Assembly (NCBI GenBank): GCA_025617745.1
Contig: CM046871.1
Span: 28,970,433 to 29,034,432 of the forward strand
DNA length: 64,000 nucleotides
Direction: 5' to 3'
Source of the DNA: Heliocidaris erythrogramma
Lineage: Eukaryota > Echinodermata > Echinoidea > Camarodonta > Echinometridae
The translations under genes and the position numbers were made by a program. Positions 1-12,600 of this stretch are shown piece by piece (position 1 is the first letter of the stretch; every line of letters begins with the position of its first letter). The notes below the pieces were generated by a model. The model made no database searches and had not been told where the DNA came from. It worked only from the letters and a program-made list of their open reading frames with translations.

Positions 1-188
1 CATACATGACATGAAACTCGATGATGTTGACCTGGCCGATTTTGAGATTTGGTGGGAACAAAAATTTGTAATAAAAAGAAGAAATAATAAAAATAAAAAT
101 AAAGAAAATCTTGACAAAATTAAAAGGAGGTCTGTCATAAATGACAGACCACCTAATAGTAGAACAGGTAAATATGCATGTGACACCT

Positions 189-316
189 GGGGAGTGTTTC
201 ATCAAGCGTTTTGTCAGTGATTTGTACTGATAAATTTGCTCAGACGCAAGGATTTCAGTAGCTTATAACAGTTGTTGGTAAAAATCACTGACAAAACGCT
301 TGATGAAACACTCCCC
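189..316. repeat. Short hairpin MITE
   Basis: The two arms (189-223 and 282-316) are essentially perfect inverted repeats; the outer end reads GGGGAGTGTTTCATCAAGCG and its complement closes the element. The loop is about 58 bases. The GGGG..GTTTCATNAAG end resembles other hairpin elements in this window (12557, 34124, 58724), so it is probably one family of non-autonomous DNA elements. Nothing else is recognised in bases 1-370. Confidence 0.8.
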
Positions 317-370
317 TGTTCTACATATTTTTATATAATAGCAATGAAGAAATGTTCTTTTGTCTACCAG

Positions 371-438
371 AGCAATTGTGGGATGTACAATGAGGAGCTG
401 TATATTTTGTCCGCTTCTTTGTTTGCCATGTTCATGGT
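371..438 (+). CDS. Possible upstream FUZ exon (tentative)
   Basis: An open 68-base segment lies between a good acceptor (TTTTGTCTACCAG at 370) and a good donor (GTAAGT at 439). It encodes NEELYILSASLFAMFMV, which is reminiscent of the Fuzzy segment just before the second longin-like region. A following acceptor at 731 continues the phase (QCWNVSDIARA) but then meets a stop without a clean GT donor, so the link to the firm exon at 937 is not resolved. It could be a real exon with an indel or a chance ORF. Confidence 0.3.
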
Positions 439-936
439 GTAAGTATGGGTCTGTACATCAACAAATCATCAATTATTTGATCTACATATGTATCATTATA
501 TATTTTTTAACTCTCCCCTATCTTTCTGCAATTTGCTAAGTCTATATGTTTTCCTCTATTTCTCTGCGACCCACTGAGCCTAGCCCCTCCAAAATTATAA
601 TGTGCCTCTTGGACCATCATAGCCAGCTAACATAGTCATAAGAATGCATAGGATTATACATTTGACCATACCTAGGAGCATTTGCAAATAACAGTTCTCA
701 CACATTACCACCTCACAGTTTTTCTCTCTAGGCAATGCTGGAACGTATCAGACATAGCAAGGGCTGTTATAATTTGAGAGGATGTGACGTGATATTGTGT
801 GGAAGCCTGTGGTTTTTTCAGGTTGCAATTTTTGATCCTAGAAATGCTCATCTCACTTGTATTCTTACGATTTATTATTCTTCATAATCTATTCACTTTT
901 ACGATCTTTTGGGGTTTTCTTTTTTTTTGGTGTCAG

Positions 937-3900
937 GTCTGTTACCCAGTCATAGATGCCCTTCTTCAAGAGAGTGACCTGTTTGGTGCGCTCTCTTCAT
1001 CTGTTGATGTCCTTGTCTCTGCAGAAAACACCACGTTACAGGTAATGATAGAAGAACTTTGAGTCACAGCTAAAAATGTTTCCATTATAGTGAAAACAAC
1101 AACTCTCAAAACTATCTGTGTACCCGTCATTCATGAAAATATCTGTACCCCAAAATATCGGCTTGTACAGGAGCTCATGGCTTAGAACAATTTTTTTTTT
1201 AAAAGGACTATGACATATAATGTCCTTTATTCAATAAGTATAGGTGTAGTACCATGATAAAGTTGTAAACTATTGAATTTTTTTTTAAATATTCATTTAC
1301 CAGGAAATAGAAATGTTGTAAAGAATATTTTTTCTGACAAATCTGACCAGGAACCTCTTGAGGCATTTGTCACCAGCGCAGACAGCACGTTCGGTTGTCT
1401 CCATGCTGACGGCAAGCTAGTCGTTGCTACGTCCAACTGGTGGTCACTCAGCGGTCAAGAGATGATGCTGGTGGCTAAATTCATCCAGTCCCTGCCCATT
1501 GGGACGTCCAGTGATGTGCCCATCTATCTGCCACATGCCAGTCCAAAGGTAAATATATCGGTTTCTGTAAAATCAGACATTCTCGCATATTTGAAACGTA
1601 ACTGCATTTCGCGATTTGTTTGGAATCCCAAAAGTTTCATACCACATAATAATTGAATCACAACTGACACAACATTGAATTTGTGCAATTCACAAAAGAT
1701 TTTTTCCTGTGCAATGGCTTTCGTTCAGTTGGCAAAAGTTTCTAGTTTAGCAGTACCTTGTTGAGGGTCGGGCAGAAGGCCGCAAACACAAATTTCTGGC
1801 AGTTTCTTTGATTTTTTTTGGTTTAAATTGAGTCACTCCCCCCCCCCCCCCCCCCCCACACCAAAAGAAATATAGAAAAAGTGAAAAGGAAAGGGGAGGG
1901 AGAAGGATGAAAAAATAAGATCCCTCACCCTCCCTCTAATCGATTGCCTTGTTAATTTGCATTCCATTCACGGAGTAAGACTGGTGCTTCCCCTCCCCCC
2001 TGTCCCCTTGCTGCAAGTTGCTGCCAGCGCCCCCTCAGTGGCTGGACCAATGTTACTGTATATTCTTATTTTTATATCTATGGATGAAATATTATCAGTT
2101 GTATTTTGGGGGCTTACCAGTACATACCATCAGCTTAAATTTAAACAAAGTTTTTCATTCTTTCTGTTGTTTTCACAGGACCCTCACAGGTTATTAAGCA
2201 TTCATCTTCTTCCTGGGGTGGTGGTGAGCGTCCTGTGCTATGCAAACCCCACACTAGCCGAGGCAGAGGAACAGCTCATAGAGCCAGCATGGAGGTCTCA
2301 TCACGAGGCACTCAGGGCCGTCCAAAGGGCGCCCTCGTCCAACATTCCGAAAGCAATCCCACTAGATGCTGGCATACTGGGGTAATTAACACTGTATTTG
2401 CCATGAGTGTGAAAATTGATAAAGGATTAAGCTGGTGAATTATGGATGCAACATCTAAACAGCCTGTGTTAACCCTTTGGAGGCAATTGAGCACATTTTA
2501 TGGTTCGTTCAATTACTATGGATTCAGAGAGCTCTCTAAAAAATATGCCAGATGCATGAGTAGAAGGAGAAAAAAATTCTGCACACACTGTCTATTTTTG
2601 CAGCATGACCATCTTGCATTTGATGGCAGTAATTTTTAAAATGATAATAAGCTTTATAATCCTTAAATTGGCAACACAATGAGAGGTTCAAAATCATTGC
2701 TTTTTTATCAAAATTGGCAATTGTTTCAACTTTTCAACGAAATTCATAGCCATGTGTATTGTTTTCAAAGAATTACACCATATTAAAACCATGTAGCACT
2801 AAAAGAAAAGTATTATTGTTGCCAATTTGAAGAACAAAATGTGATCAATTTAGCCCTTAAATTATTCCTGTCATGAAAGGGATAATGAAACTTTTAACTA
2901 CTGTTCAATCACATTTTGTTATATTATTAACCAGGAAATCTTGAAATATATGGAAAATGTTTGTTGGGACTGTTCTATCAGAAAGATAATGTGGCAAATA
3001 TGAAGTTAGCGAGTCATTTCCTGGCTAATTCATAATACACTGAGGGACCAAATTTCTTTTCTAAATTTCTTTTATATGTTCTAACCTTGCTTTGTACATT
3101 GTAGAGTAGAAGCTCTTTATAACAAACTCCATGGGACCAAGGAAATTACCTCTTTATAAATTGAGACCTTGTTATATTGGGGCTAAAAAACAATAGAATA
3201 CAAAGAAGTCGGCAAACTTACCTTGTTATAATGAGAGTTTGTTATAACAGTGTTCTTTATAACGAGGTTCCACTGTAAATACATGTACATATATGTTGAG
3301 CTGCCCAGTAAGTAATAACAATTAATTAAAACTTTAACAGATCCTATTATGCAAGTGTCTTTCATTGCTATATTTCCATTATCATAAATCAGATTTGTCA
3401 TGTTCATTTACCCAAAACAGATATTTTTCAACTGATTGTGTTAATGTTAAAGCTGTTACATGTTCATGTACATCCTGTTTAATTTTTCAGGTATGTTTTG
3501 GTGAACACCGACCAGCACAAGTGTCTGTCATCTGTCCGCCTTCCTGTGATCGCTGGGGGTGCGGCTGAACTGAAACCCCTCCCACCGTATGCACGCAGAG
3601 AGATTCTTACGGCTTTCTACCGTACTATTGTAGGAGGACTCTTCCCACCTTCTCTCAGTCCAGAGAGACAAGGTAGGAACATCTGTTGTGGTTTGAAGCT
3701 CAAATTGAGTTTGTCAAGAATTTTTTTTCACAATCAGTAAAATTTGTTTACCTCTTTTGTTAAGTTGTCTTGTGCTATGTGGTCATTCCACAGGGTTGTG
3801 GCAATTTTTGTTTTCACGATCAGTAAAATTTGTTTACCTCTTTTGTTAAGTTGTCTTGTGCTATGTGGTCATTCCACAGGGTTGTGGCAATTTTTGTGAC

Positions 3901-6235
3901 ATACCAGGAGTGAGGAACTATGTCTACCATAAACCATAACAATGTTTGCTAATACTGAGTTCAGTGTAGAAAGCATAGCCACTTATGTTGAGAAGTACTC
4001 TAGCTTGATGGTGAATCATTATCGCAGATTGAAAGTGTATATAATGTTATATAAATGTGATGTCCATGCAACGGTGGTATGTATTGGTGAATGCTCTTAC
4101 TCTCATGTGAGAGGTCCTTGGTTTAATCCTTGCTCGTTGCTTTATACATCCATGGACAAGGTGGTTTACTCACATTTGTCCCTCTTGAGTCTTGACCCAG
4201 GTGTATCAAATGGGTACCTGGCAATGTTGGGGTACTAATAATTGCAGGGTCCTCGGGCAGAAGAGGTGTCGTAGTCGAGTGGTTTAAACACTTGACTGGA
4301 GATGCAAAGGTCGTGTGTTCGGCACTAGTGTTCTTTGGCAAGACATTAATCTACATTTGCCATTCTCAACCCAGGTGTTAAAGTAGAACACTGATGATTT
4401 TAAATATTGGCTTAATACTTATTATTGCATAGATGGCATAAATTAAACAAGGTTATCCAAATTTAAAGCTTGGAAACATTTGAATTAATGATTATTATCA
4501 ATTATAAAACGGTAAAATACAGCCCCCGATATAGCAGCTGAAAAGCTCCTTGAACGCTGCTGAGATGTGTGACGACACAAGAGGGGCGAGTCCTGTCTAA
4601 GCAGACGATGTCCCATAACATTATACACATTTTTCAGTGCCTGTTTTGTCATCTCCTCTTCACTTATTTCTCTTACTTGACTAGCGTCAGTCTTAATGTT
4701 AGTCTGTTGCCTCACTCTTAACTTCGTGTATGGTATTATTTTGATGAAAAATGCAGCGTTGAAAAAATAAAGGAATCAGTCACTTGTAAACAAAATAAGA
4801 CGCCATTGTATTTTCAGCTGCTTGCACCGCGGCATGTTCGGCGTTTCAAGAGGGAACGAATACCATCCAGCTATTATTCGCAGGGCTTTTCAATTTGAAA
4901 ATGGGGTTTATTTCATTGATCATTGACCCTTCTCCTGTGTATTTACAATCAAACGGTTTTAGTTATCAGAATCAGTTCACTTTCCCTTTTAGAATGGTGT
5001 GAAATAAGGTCATGTTTAAATGTACCAAACTCTTTATAATTTGATAAATAATTGCATTGCAATTACGTTCATTCATTATAGGACGTCGTCTGCTTAAGCA
5101 GGATCGATCCCTCGTATGACGACATCAAAACATCGCTATATTTCTGGCGAATCCTCGGATATTCCACATGCTGAGAAGAGCTTTTATTTATGTTGTTTTT
5201 ATAATCATCATATACGCAGTTGACATAAAACTCATACGATTGCCATCTGTAAGCTTCCCAATTTCTAGTGATACATTAATTGCCATATTTGTGATTTTCT
5301 TGAGTGTTCTACTTTAAATGGGGACCGGTAGGAAGGAATTCCTTGAATGCTGTGAGCATCGAATTCGGTAGCCTAGCTAGAGCTGGGGTAATATTGGAGC
5401 GCCTTGAGCACCTTATACGTGGTGGATATGAGCGCTATAAAAATAGCCAATGTTCTTATCATTATTATTAATGCTAAAGGAGGGTACCCTTGGTGAGAAA
5501 GTCCATACGATCATGAAATTCTCTTCAGGTAATTTTTTAAAATTTTGTATTTTATGTTGCAGATTCGTCAGGGGAAGCTTACAAGTGCTTACCACACAGC
5601 GCAGAAGAGACTTATATGTGTGGTGAAGACTACAAGACGTATGCCCTCAATTCTGGAGGCTTCCAATTCTTTGTTCTCTTCTCATCAGCAGTCCCGCAGT
5701 ATGCTATGAGGTACATGTCAATGGCCCCTGTTGATGAAGTTTATTTAGGATGGTTTAAAATTATTATCAAAAAGTTCTATCACACATGCAAAAGATACCT
5801 GTGAAGATTCGACGTGTCCTGGCAGACTGAAGTTAGCTGCCAGTTTTCTGATCCCCACGAGATGGCGTTTTGGCAACCGCTGCGACATAAATGTCATGCA
5901 ACTGGTATGCATGCAGCCCTGCAATGTACTTCTAGGCAAGGTCCCAAAAGGAAAAAAAATACAAATAGTTGTACTTTGTTTGTTGTTAAAGATTGAACAT
6001 TGGAGATTTCGTTTTGTTTTGTTTTGTTTTGTTTTGTTTTGTTTATTTTATTAAATTCCTTACTGAAAAACTTGCATTGAGGAAATTATTTGTGATGGAT
6101 TGACAAGATGGATAACATTTTGCTTCATATCTTATTTCCCCTTTCATTTCAAATTACAGATCTGTGACCAAGAGTCTTCTTGGAACCCTTTCCAAAGAGA
6201 AAATCTTTGTTGATCGAAGGGCAAAGTCATCATGA
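937..6235 (+). CDS. FUZ: FUZ, fuzzy planar cell polarity protein, C-terminal part
   Basis: Joined exons are 937-1041, 1351-1548, 2179-2381, 3491-3672, 5563-5710 and 6160-6235 (stop TGA 6233-6235). All have AG/GT borders and compatible phases, giving 303 residues. The product matches the C-terminal ~70% of vertebrate Fuzzy (about 418 residues): VIDALLQESDLFGAL, then ATSNWWSL, then VPIYLPHASPKDPHRLLSIH, then CLSSVRL and LFPPSLSP. Known role: with Inturned and Wdpcp it forms the CPLANE effector complex at the ciliary base. Fuzzy and Inturned carry longin-like domains and act as a Rab23 exchange factor, needed for ciliogenesis and planar polarity. The start is not in the window. The last exon is very short and ends in the polar tail VDRRAKSS, whose codons already belong to the tandem repeat that follows. 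Introns hold a pogo-like MITE, a SINE and a TTAA element. Identity is from similarity; the exon joins are seen directly. Confidence 0.88.
3104..3276. repeat. pogo/Tigger-like MITE
   Basis: The segment contains paired TTATAACAA-type stretches and closes with GAGGTTCCACTGTA, the complement of the CAGTGGAACCTC terminus seen at 55671, 55994 and 58494. This end sequence with internal TTATAAC palindromes is typical of short pogo/Tigger-type elements in invertebrates. The left end is degenerate. It lies in an intron of the FUZ gene. Confidence 0.6.
3733..3895. repeat. Direct tandem duplication, ~86-bp unit
   Basis: Two consecutive copies of CAGTAAAATTTGTTTACC...GTTGTGGCAATTTTTG are nearly identical (first copy from about 3734, second from about 3821). 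It is intronic in FUZ, with no coding potential. It looks like a recent slippage or unequal-exchange event. Confidence 0.85.
4262..5465 (+). repeat. tRNA-derived SINE interrupted by a TTAA element
   Basis: The 5' part (4262-4377) has a tRNA-like head: GTAGTCGAGTGGTTT resembles a Pol III A box and GGTCGTGTGTTCGGCA a B box. The 3' part resumes at 5318 and ends with GCGCCTTGAGCA...GAGCGCTATAAAAATAGCC followed by a TTATTATTAAT tail. The halves are separated by the 932-bp element at 4382-5313; removing it leaves CAGGTG-TTAA-ATGGGG, a continuous SINE. A SINE-like tail with the same GCCTTGAGCA...GGCGCTATA signature is at about 62670-62725. Confidence 0.65.
4378..5317. mobile_element. TTAA-flanked non-autonomous DNA transposon, copy 1
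   Basis: The element body 4382-5313 (932 bp) is flanked by TTAA on both sides. Its ends are AGTAGAACACT and AGTGTTCTACT. The body has a second, imperfect inverted pair (around 4581-4613 and 5081-5112, TAAGCAGACGATGTCC and its complement). A 76-codon minus-strand ORF (4485-4715) is conserved only because the copies are young; I do not call it a gene. TTAA duplications are typical of piggyBac and Kolobok superfamilies; no transposase is present, so the superfamily is undetermined. Confidence 0.85.
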
Positions 6236-6930
6236 TATCTTGGATGTGGGATGGGGTATGTAGAAGAAATTGCAACAATAGGTCATCGCCTGTTGTTCAT
6301 GATGCAAATGATGCCGTCAGTACGACAAGTCAAATTGCTACAATGATGGCATGACGGAGGTACATGTACCATGGTCTCCTGGATTTGAGATGGTTTCTAC
6401 AGAAGAGACTCCTATGAGAAGTCACCGCCTATAGCTCATGATGCGAACGATGCTATTTGTACCACGAGAAAAAGCTCTACAACGGTGGCATGATAAAATC
6501 ATCTTGATATCGTGAATGTAAGATGAGCTTGTGACGTCAACATTACCATCTGTACTTGCAAGGAGTACTGCAAGGATGGCGTAGTGAAATCATCCAGATA
6601 TCTTAGATGTGGGATGGTCTTCTCTAGAGAGACTGCAACAAGAGGTCATCACCGATAGCCCATGATGCCAGTGATACCATCTTTATCAAGAAGAGGAGTG
6701 GTACGATCATGGCAGGGGAGAATCATCTCGATATCTATGTAGGATGGCGGTAGAAGGAAAATCTGTGGAGGAGTCATCTCCTATTGTTTGTAATGTCAAG
6801 GATTCCAATGGTTTTAAAAGAAGGAGTACTTTCATGATGAAAGCCATCAAGATATCTTTGATGTAGGATGGTCTCAGTGGGAGAGACTGCAATGAAGTGC
6901 TTTCAGAAAGTAGTGACGAGGGCACTACTA
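6217..6930 (+). repeat. Degenerate ~130-bp tandem repeat in the FUZ 3' end
   Basis: A core like ATATCTTGGATGTGGGATGG recurs near 6235, 6375, 6507, 6598, 6730 and 6851, each followed in most units by GAGACTGCAA and GGTCATC..CATGATGC segments. Spacing is 91-140 bases, so units have diverged and lost pieces. The first unit overlaps the FUZ stop codon: AAAGTCATCATGATATC is echoed as AAATCATC..GATATC in later units. It is therefore probably in the FUZ 3' UTR. Confidence 0.8.
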
Positions 6931-6959
6931 GAGATAAATGAAAAGCAATGTGCATTTCT

Positions 6960-8505
6960 TATTAAATAATAGGGCAAGAATATTAAAGGAATATTAATTG
7001 ACTCTTGCTGTACCACAGCAAGGTGAAAGGTCAAGTTAAGCCTTTCAGAGTTTTTTTTTTGTTTTTTTTTTGTGCCTAATATCTTGGATATGTTTTAATT
7101 CCATATACCCCTCTTACGGTTTGTATCTCATTTGAAAAGTATTTGGGGAGTGTTGATAACTAATATATATTGAAGAAAATGTACATGTAACAGGTAGCAG
7201 GGCTCCAAAATTTAGAAATTTAAACAAAGCGTCTTATGCATACGGATCATGAAGTGTTTCAATCTGGACCCCCCCCCCCCCGGTGAAAGTTGTTGTTTTC
7301 GGTTTAATGCGATTTTTCAGAGGTGATTGAATGATTTTCGCCAACAGGTACACTCATTTATAACATGTTTATGAGCCAAATGCAAATCATTTCCAAAGAA
7401 AAATATGTAACTGAATACCCATAATATGTTCTGCGTAATAACTCTGCTGAAATATATATAATAAACTTCACTCAGAAAATATGTGGAATAAAATTGAATC
7501 TCTTGATATACATGTATCAATAGTAGTAAAACAGATGAATGTTATCTTTTAATAGTTACTGCCATGTGTAGTGACAAATAATACGATACTGTATGAGTGT
7601 ATCTACTTTGAAAATTACAATTCATTTGTCATTCAGTATCAAACAAATAAATTTTTTACATGAAATTGAGTAATTATTTTTTACATGTTATTTTAAAGCA
7701 TTCAAGCAAACTACGGTGGAAACCCCATTATAGAAACGCTGGTGTAGAAAACTCTTGTTATACGTGTAGCAAGGTAATTTTGTTGGTAGCTACCTCTTTG
7801 TTTTCTATTGTTTGTTTTTTAGCCATGATATAACAAGATTGTAATGTAATAAGGTAATTTCCTTGGTCCTGAGGAGTTTGTTATGACTAAGTTCCACTGT
7901 ATCAATAAGTGGTGATACATTGACATCATATCTGCAAACAGTTAAACATAGTACATGGATATCAAAAACAAACAAACATCAATATATTTTTATTAAAATC
8001 GCTCTTAAAACTACTGAAAAAATGTTTTTATTGTCATCATTGATGTTTCATGTTTTTGTTTTTTTTACCTATGTGATATTACATTTAAAGATAAAGTTGT
8101 GTTCTGGACATGTGATTACATTGTGAAATAAACTGGAAGGAAGCAATTGGGAAAGGTTGATCATGTCTTAATAAGGATTGGTGTATACTGTGAGGTTTTG
8201 GAATCATCAAAATGATAAAACAAATCTCGCGCAAAATCACATGCACTGCACACAGAAATGGGTATATGGGATTGTACACAGATCTATGCCACATAAATTT
8301 TTGGTCTGAACACTTTTCAGCTATTTTTCATCATAATTTGAATCATTGATGGGGTTGCCATTCCATTTCCCTGGAGGTATCACACCATTTTGAATGAAAG
8401 AAAGTCTGACCAAATTTGATGACAAGTTTGCAAAAATGATTTCCAACAATTACTGCTCTCCTACCTCCTGCCCCCCCCCCTCCTTTGACCCCCCCCCCCC
8501 CCCCC

Positions 8506-8538
<33 letters not shown>

Positions 8539-9640
8539 TCAGAATTTCAAATGTTCCAACAAGAAAAACAAAAGTTTAACAACTTTTAAAAGGTTTTCAG
8601 AATTCCAAATTTGCAGACAGGAGATACGAAAAATCACCTCCCATATAACAAAGAGCATTTTCCTCAAAGACACAAGTTGGAAAATTCCAGGTTTGCCAAC
8701 AATTTTCAGATCTGCAGAAAGAAAATTTTAGATAGGGATGTCACACCTACCTCTTCTTGTGATGCCCCTGAATATTTGGGACAGAGAATTAGGAAACAGA
8801 TTATTAGTGTCTGAAAGGTTGAAGGGAAAGGAAAAATTAGTTGAAAGTGTGAAGAAAAGACAGGGGGAATGGTAGGAGGCAGTGAATGGAGAAATTCATA
8901 GAGAGATTGAAAGAGGTAGAGAGGATGGTCGAAATAAATAATTTTTCTTTTTTTCACTTGCAACATTGAAGACAACTGAAAAGAAGGTACATCTACAACA
9001 AAGTGAATTTTTAGATTAAAATAAGCAAGATTTTATGTAGTGCCACGTTGATAAAAAGCAAGATTCGGTAGGCCACTCACAATAGGATCCACTAATTTTT
9101 TGCTCCCTCTACTCTCCCCACCCCCACACCCCCCCCCCCCCCCTTCTCTCTCTCTCAGAGCTAGTATACACCTCTAAGCATTGGGGGGGGGGGTGAAAAA
9201 TAGAGATCAAAAATTTAGATCCTTTGGCAGTAGCAGCATAGTGCAAAGGAACGGGAGATTAAAGGCATGGGGAGCACCCCCAAAGTCTTTCCAACCAGGC
9301 CACCCTCCCATGATTTAATTTTGACCTGTCCCTAGCTGGTCCAAATCTTAATTTCTGTTCCTTTTTTAAAACTTGTGCCATGTCTTTACCCAATAAAATT
9401 CTCGTGATGTATACACATGTACCAGCTTAATGTACAATGTCTTAGCTAACTCCTCACCTCACCTCACCTCGCCCCGCCCCCATGCACAATCCCCCTCAAA
9501 AAAAGAAAAAGAAAGCAAAAAGAAAACTCCAGTGAAGCGTTATCGATACACACTCGTTATCGATAATCTATATTTTAGACATGGCAGGAGCAACTCCTGT
9601 TTCATGATCATTTTCATCATTCCTGCCGTGACATGGAGTA
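6960..9640. other. Intergenic stretch between FUZ and PPM1L
   Basis: No coding region is recognised. It holds a pogo-like MITE (7711-7901), C/A homopolymer runs (8491-8534), further C and G runs near 9129 and 9183, and AT-rich sequence. AATAAA occurs near 7459, 7646 and 8126 and could serve FUZ polyadenylation, but none can be chosen from sequence alone. Confidence 0.5.
7711..7901. repeat. pogo/Tigger-like MITE
   Basis: It begins ACGGTGGAAACCCCATTATAG and ends TTATGACTAAGTTCCACTGT, an inverted pair of the CAGTGGAACC type. Internal GTAATTT..CTTGGT motifs match the element at 55671. Confidence 0.6.
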
Positions 9641-9672
9641 ACTAGATTTATCGGATTCTCCATGATTTCAAA

Positions 9673-12600
9673 ATGACTCTCATCGCATTATTTAGTCGCT
9701 TCGTGCGTGGAACTTTGTTCAAATATGAAACAGTTGCGGTGGTCTTCGCGTTGTTGTTTCTCTACGGCTATGTCTTCCACAGGGATCACATACTCCGCTC
9801 GGTGTTCAGACGGACTCTCATGCATTCAGATGCGGGGCCCGGCCCGCCTGTGCTAATGCGGATTCCCGGTGTGAATAAAGGGGGACTTGCTGTTAGGAGT
9901 AATGGACATTTGAGGTACAGTCATAGTCATAGATCAAGCCATAGGGAGCAAATTCAGAGTCAAAATGATGTGGAACATTGGGAACTTCAGAAAGACAATG
10001 TTGCGGTGTATTCAATACAAGGGAGACGACCGGGCATGGAAGATCGCTTCGATTACGTGACTGGAGAGAAGGATGGATTGACAGAAAAATTTTGCGGGAT
10101 TTATGATGGACATGGAGGAGAGGTATTTTTTGTTTTTTTATCACTAGATGGTACACCTGCATAAAATGTCATAATCTGTGTGCATACAAACGTAAAGTAA
10201 ACATCATCCATCTTGAAATTTATTCACATTTTATTGACTGCAAGCCAATGCTGCATGTGATATTTTATTTAAGGTAAAGTTATTGACGGTAGCGGCGCAC
10301 GGCCAATCACTTTGAGTGTGGGAGCCGTGTCCCTATTTATTTAGGAGACTGTCTCCCATGTTGGAGACGTACATGTATGTACATGTAGTTTACAAGAGGA
10401 CGAAAAAAACCAATAACACAAACAACAAGGTAGTTTCTCCCAGCCAAATTTTTGCCTCACTTCTTTGTTTTGTGTGTGGATCATAATTTTTTTTTTGATT
10501 ATTTTTTATTTCTTATAGTTATACTACATTGTAATATATGCGTTTATATGTTCATTGCATGTATTCATTCAACACTCTTAAATGTTACCATATTGTGATT
10601 ATCTATTTGTATTCCAATGATATTTTAATTGGAATTGAAAATAATGATACTAAAAAAAAAAATGTTATGAAAACAAAAGTAGACAGAATTTTTAAAGTAG
10701 CCATGTACAAAAGGGTACATGTAGGTCTACTATTTCACTATTTCATAAGGAATGTTCTTATCATAGAAGACTACTTTGGCTATTGATAATTCTCTATTCC
10801 CTTTTATTTTTCTTTTCATATCAAGGATCATTGTTTCTAGTATACTGTACATTTATTAAGATTATCAAATGAATTGTTAATGATAAATAATGTGACTTTA
10901 CTAATGATGAGGATGATGATAATGAGGATGATAATAATGATAATGGTTAATGATAATGATAATGATTTATAATGATTATAATGATAATGATAATCATCGT
11001 AATAATCATAACAATCATGATAATGATAATACAGGTACATGATCACGATGATGATGGGAAGAAGGAGTAGAAGAGAAAGAAGACTGGAGAGACTGGGGTA
11101 ATTGTGGCCCATTTACAAATGTATCTGTTAGAGCTTGCAATAGGCCATTTTCGTAATGTATTCAAATTTATACACGTTTGCCTAGTGACAAACTATTACA
11201 TTCACCTGTAAAAACCTATTCTTTTTCAATAGTCAAAATGTGAATTGCATGTATAAGGCGTTGTTAAGTTGGACAAACATTTTGGCTTGCCCAACCTAGC
11301 AACACTTAAAGTAGAACACTAATGATTTTAAATATTGGCTTAATACTTATTATTGCATAGATGGCATAAATTAAACAAGGTTATCCAAATTTAAAGCTTG
11401 GAAACATTTGAATTAATGATTATTATCAATTATAAAACGGTAAAATACAGCCCCCGATATAGCAGCTGAAAAGCTCCTTGAACGCTGCTGAGATGTGTGA
11501 CGACACAAGAGGGGCGAGTCCTGTCTAAGCAGACGATGTCCCATAACATTATACACATTTTTCAGTGCCTGTTTTGTCATCTCCTCTTCACTTATTTCTC
11601 TTACTTGACTAGCGTCAGTCTTAATGTTAGTCTGTTGCCTCACTCTTAACTTCGTGTATGGTATTATTTTGATGAAAAATGCAGCGTTAAAAAAATAAAG
11701 GAATCAGTCACTTGTAAACAAAATAAGACGCCATTGTATTTTCAGCTGCTTGCACCGCGGCATGTTCGGCGTTTCAAGAGGGAACGAATACCATCCAGCT
11801 ATTATTCGCAGGGCTTTTCAATTTGAAAATGGGGTTTATTTCATTGATCATTGACCCTTCTCCTGTGTATTTACAATCAAACGGTTTTAGTTATCAGAAT
11901 CAGTTCACTTTCCCTTTTAGAATGGTGTGAAATAAGGTCATGTTTAAATGTACCAAACTCTTTATAATTTGATAAATAATTGCATTGCAATTACGTTCAT
12001 TCATTATAGGACGTCGTCTGCTTAAGCAGGATCGATCCCTCGTATGACGACATCAAAACATCGCTATATTTCTGGCGAATCCTCGGATATTCCACATGCT
12101 GAGAAGAGCTTTTATTTATGTTGTTTTTATAATCATCATATACGCAGTTGACATAAAACTTATACGATTGCCATTTGTAAGCTTCCCAATTTCTAGTGAT
12201 ACATTAATTGCCATATTTGTGATTTTCTTGAGTGTTCTACTTTAATGTGCACATGCAATCTGCATTCTGACTAATGAAATACAATGACTAGTAGCGGGTG
12301 GATGTAATAGTTTGTTACTAGGAGTTTGACAAAGAGGTAAGCATTCACTTTGAGTGCATTACGAAAATGGCCTATTCTTTGTTGCATCACTCAATGATAA
12401 ATGTCTTTGGTACATGAACATACCTCGCTGAACTCTTCCTCCAATCAAGTTAGAAAAATCAGCCATTTAGTTCAGCTGGTGAACAGGGGAGTGGGGGAGG
12501 GGGGGGGGGGCTCAAAATGTTCTGCAATCCAAATTTGAGTGGCTGGAAAGTGACCTGGGGGGTGTTTCATAAAGCTGTGCGTAAAGTTACGAATGACTTT

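Noticed and set aside
4268..4330. A functional tRNA gene
   Set aside because: The A- and B-box-like words are degenerate and there is no cloverleaf; it fits a tRNA-derived SINE head.
4485..4715. 76-residue minus-strand ORF, also at 11413-11643
   Set aside because: It is identical only because the two transposon copies are young; it has no domain, no splice context and overlaps the internal inverted repeat.
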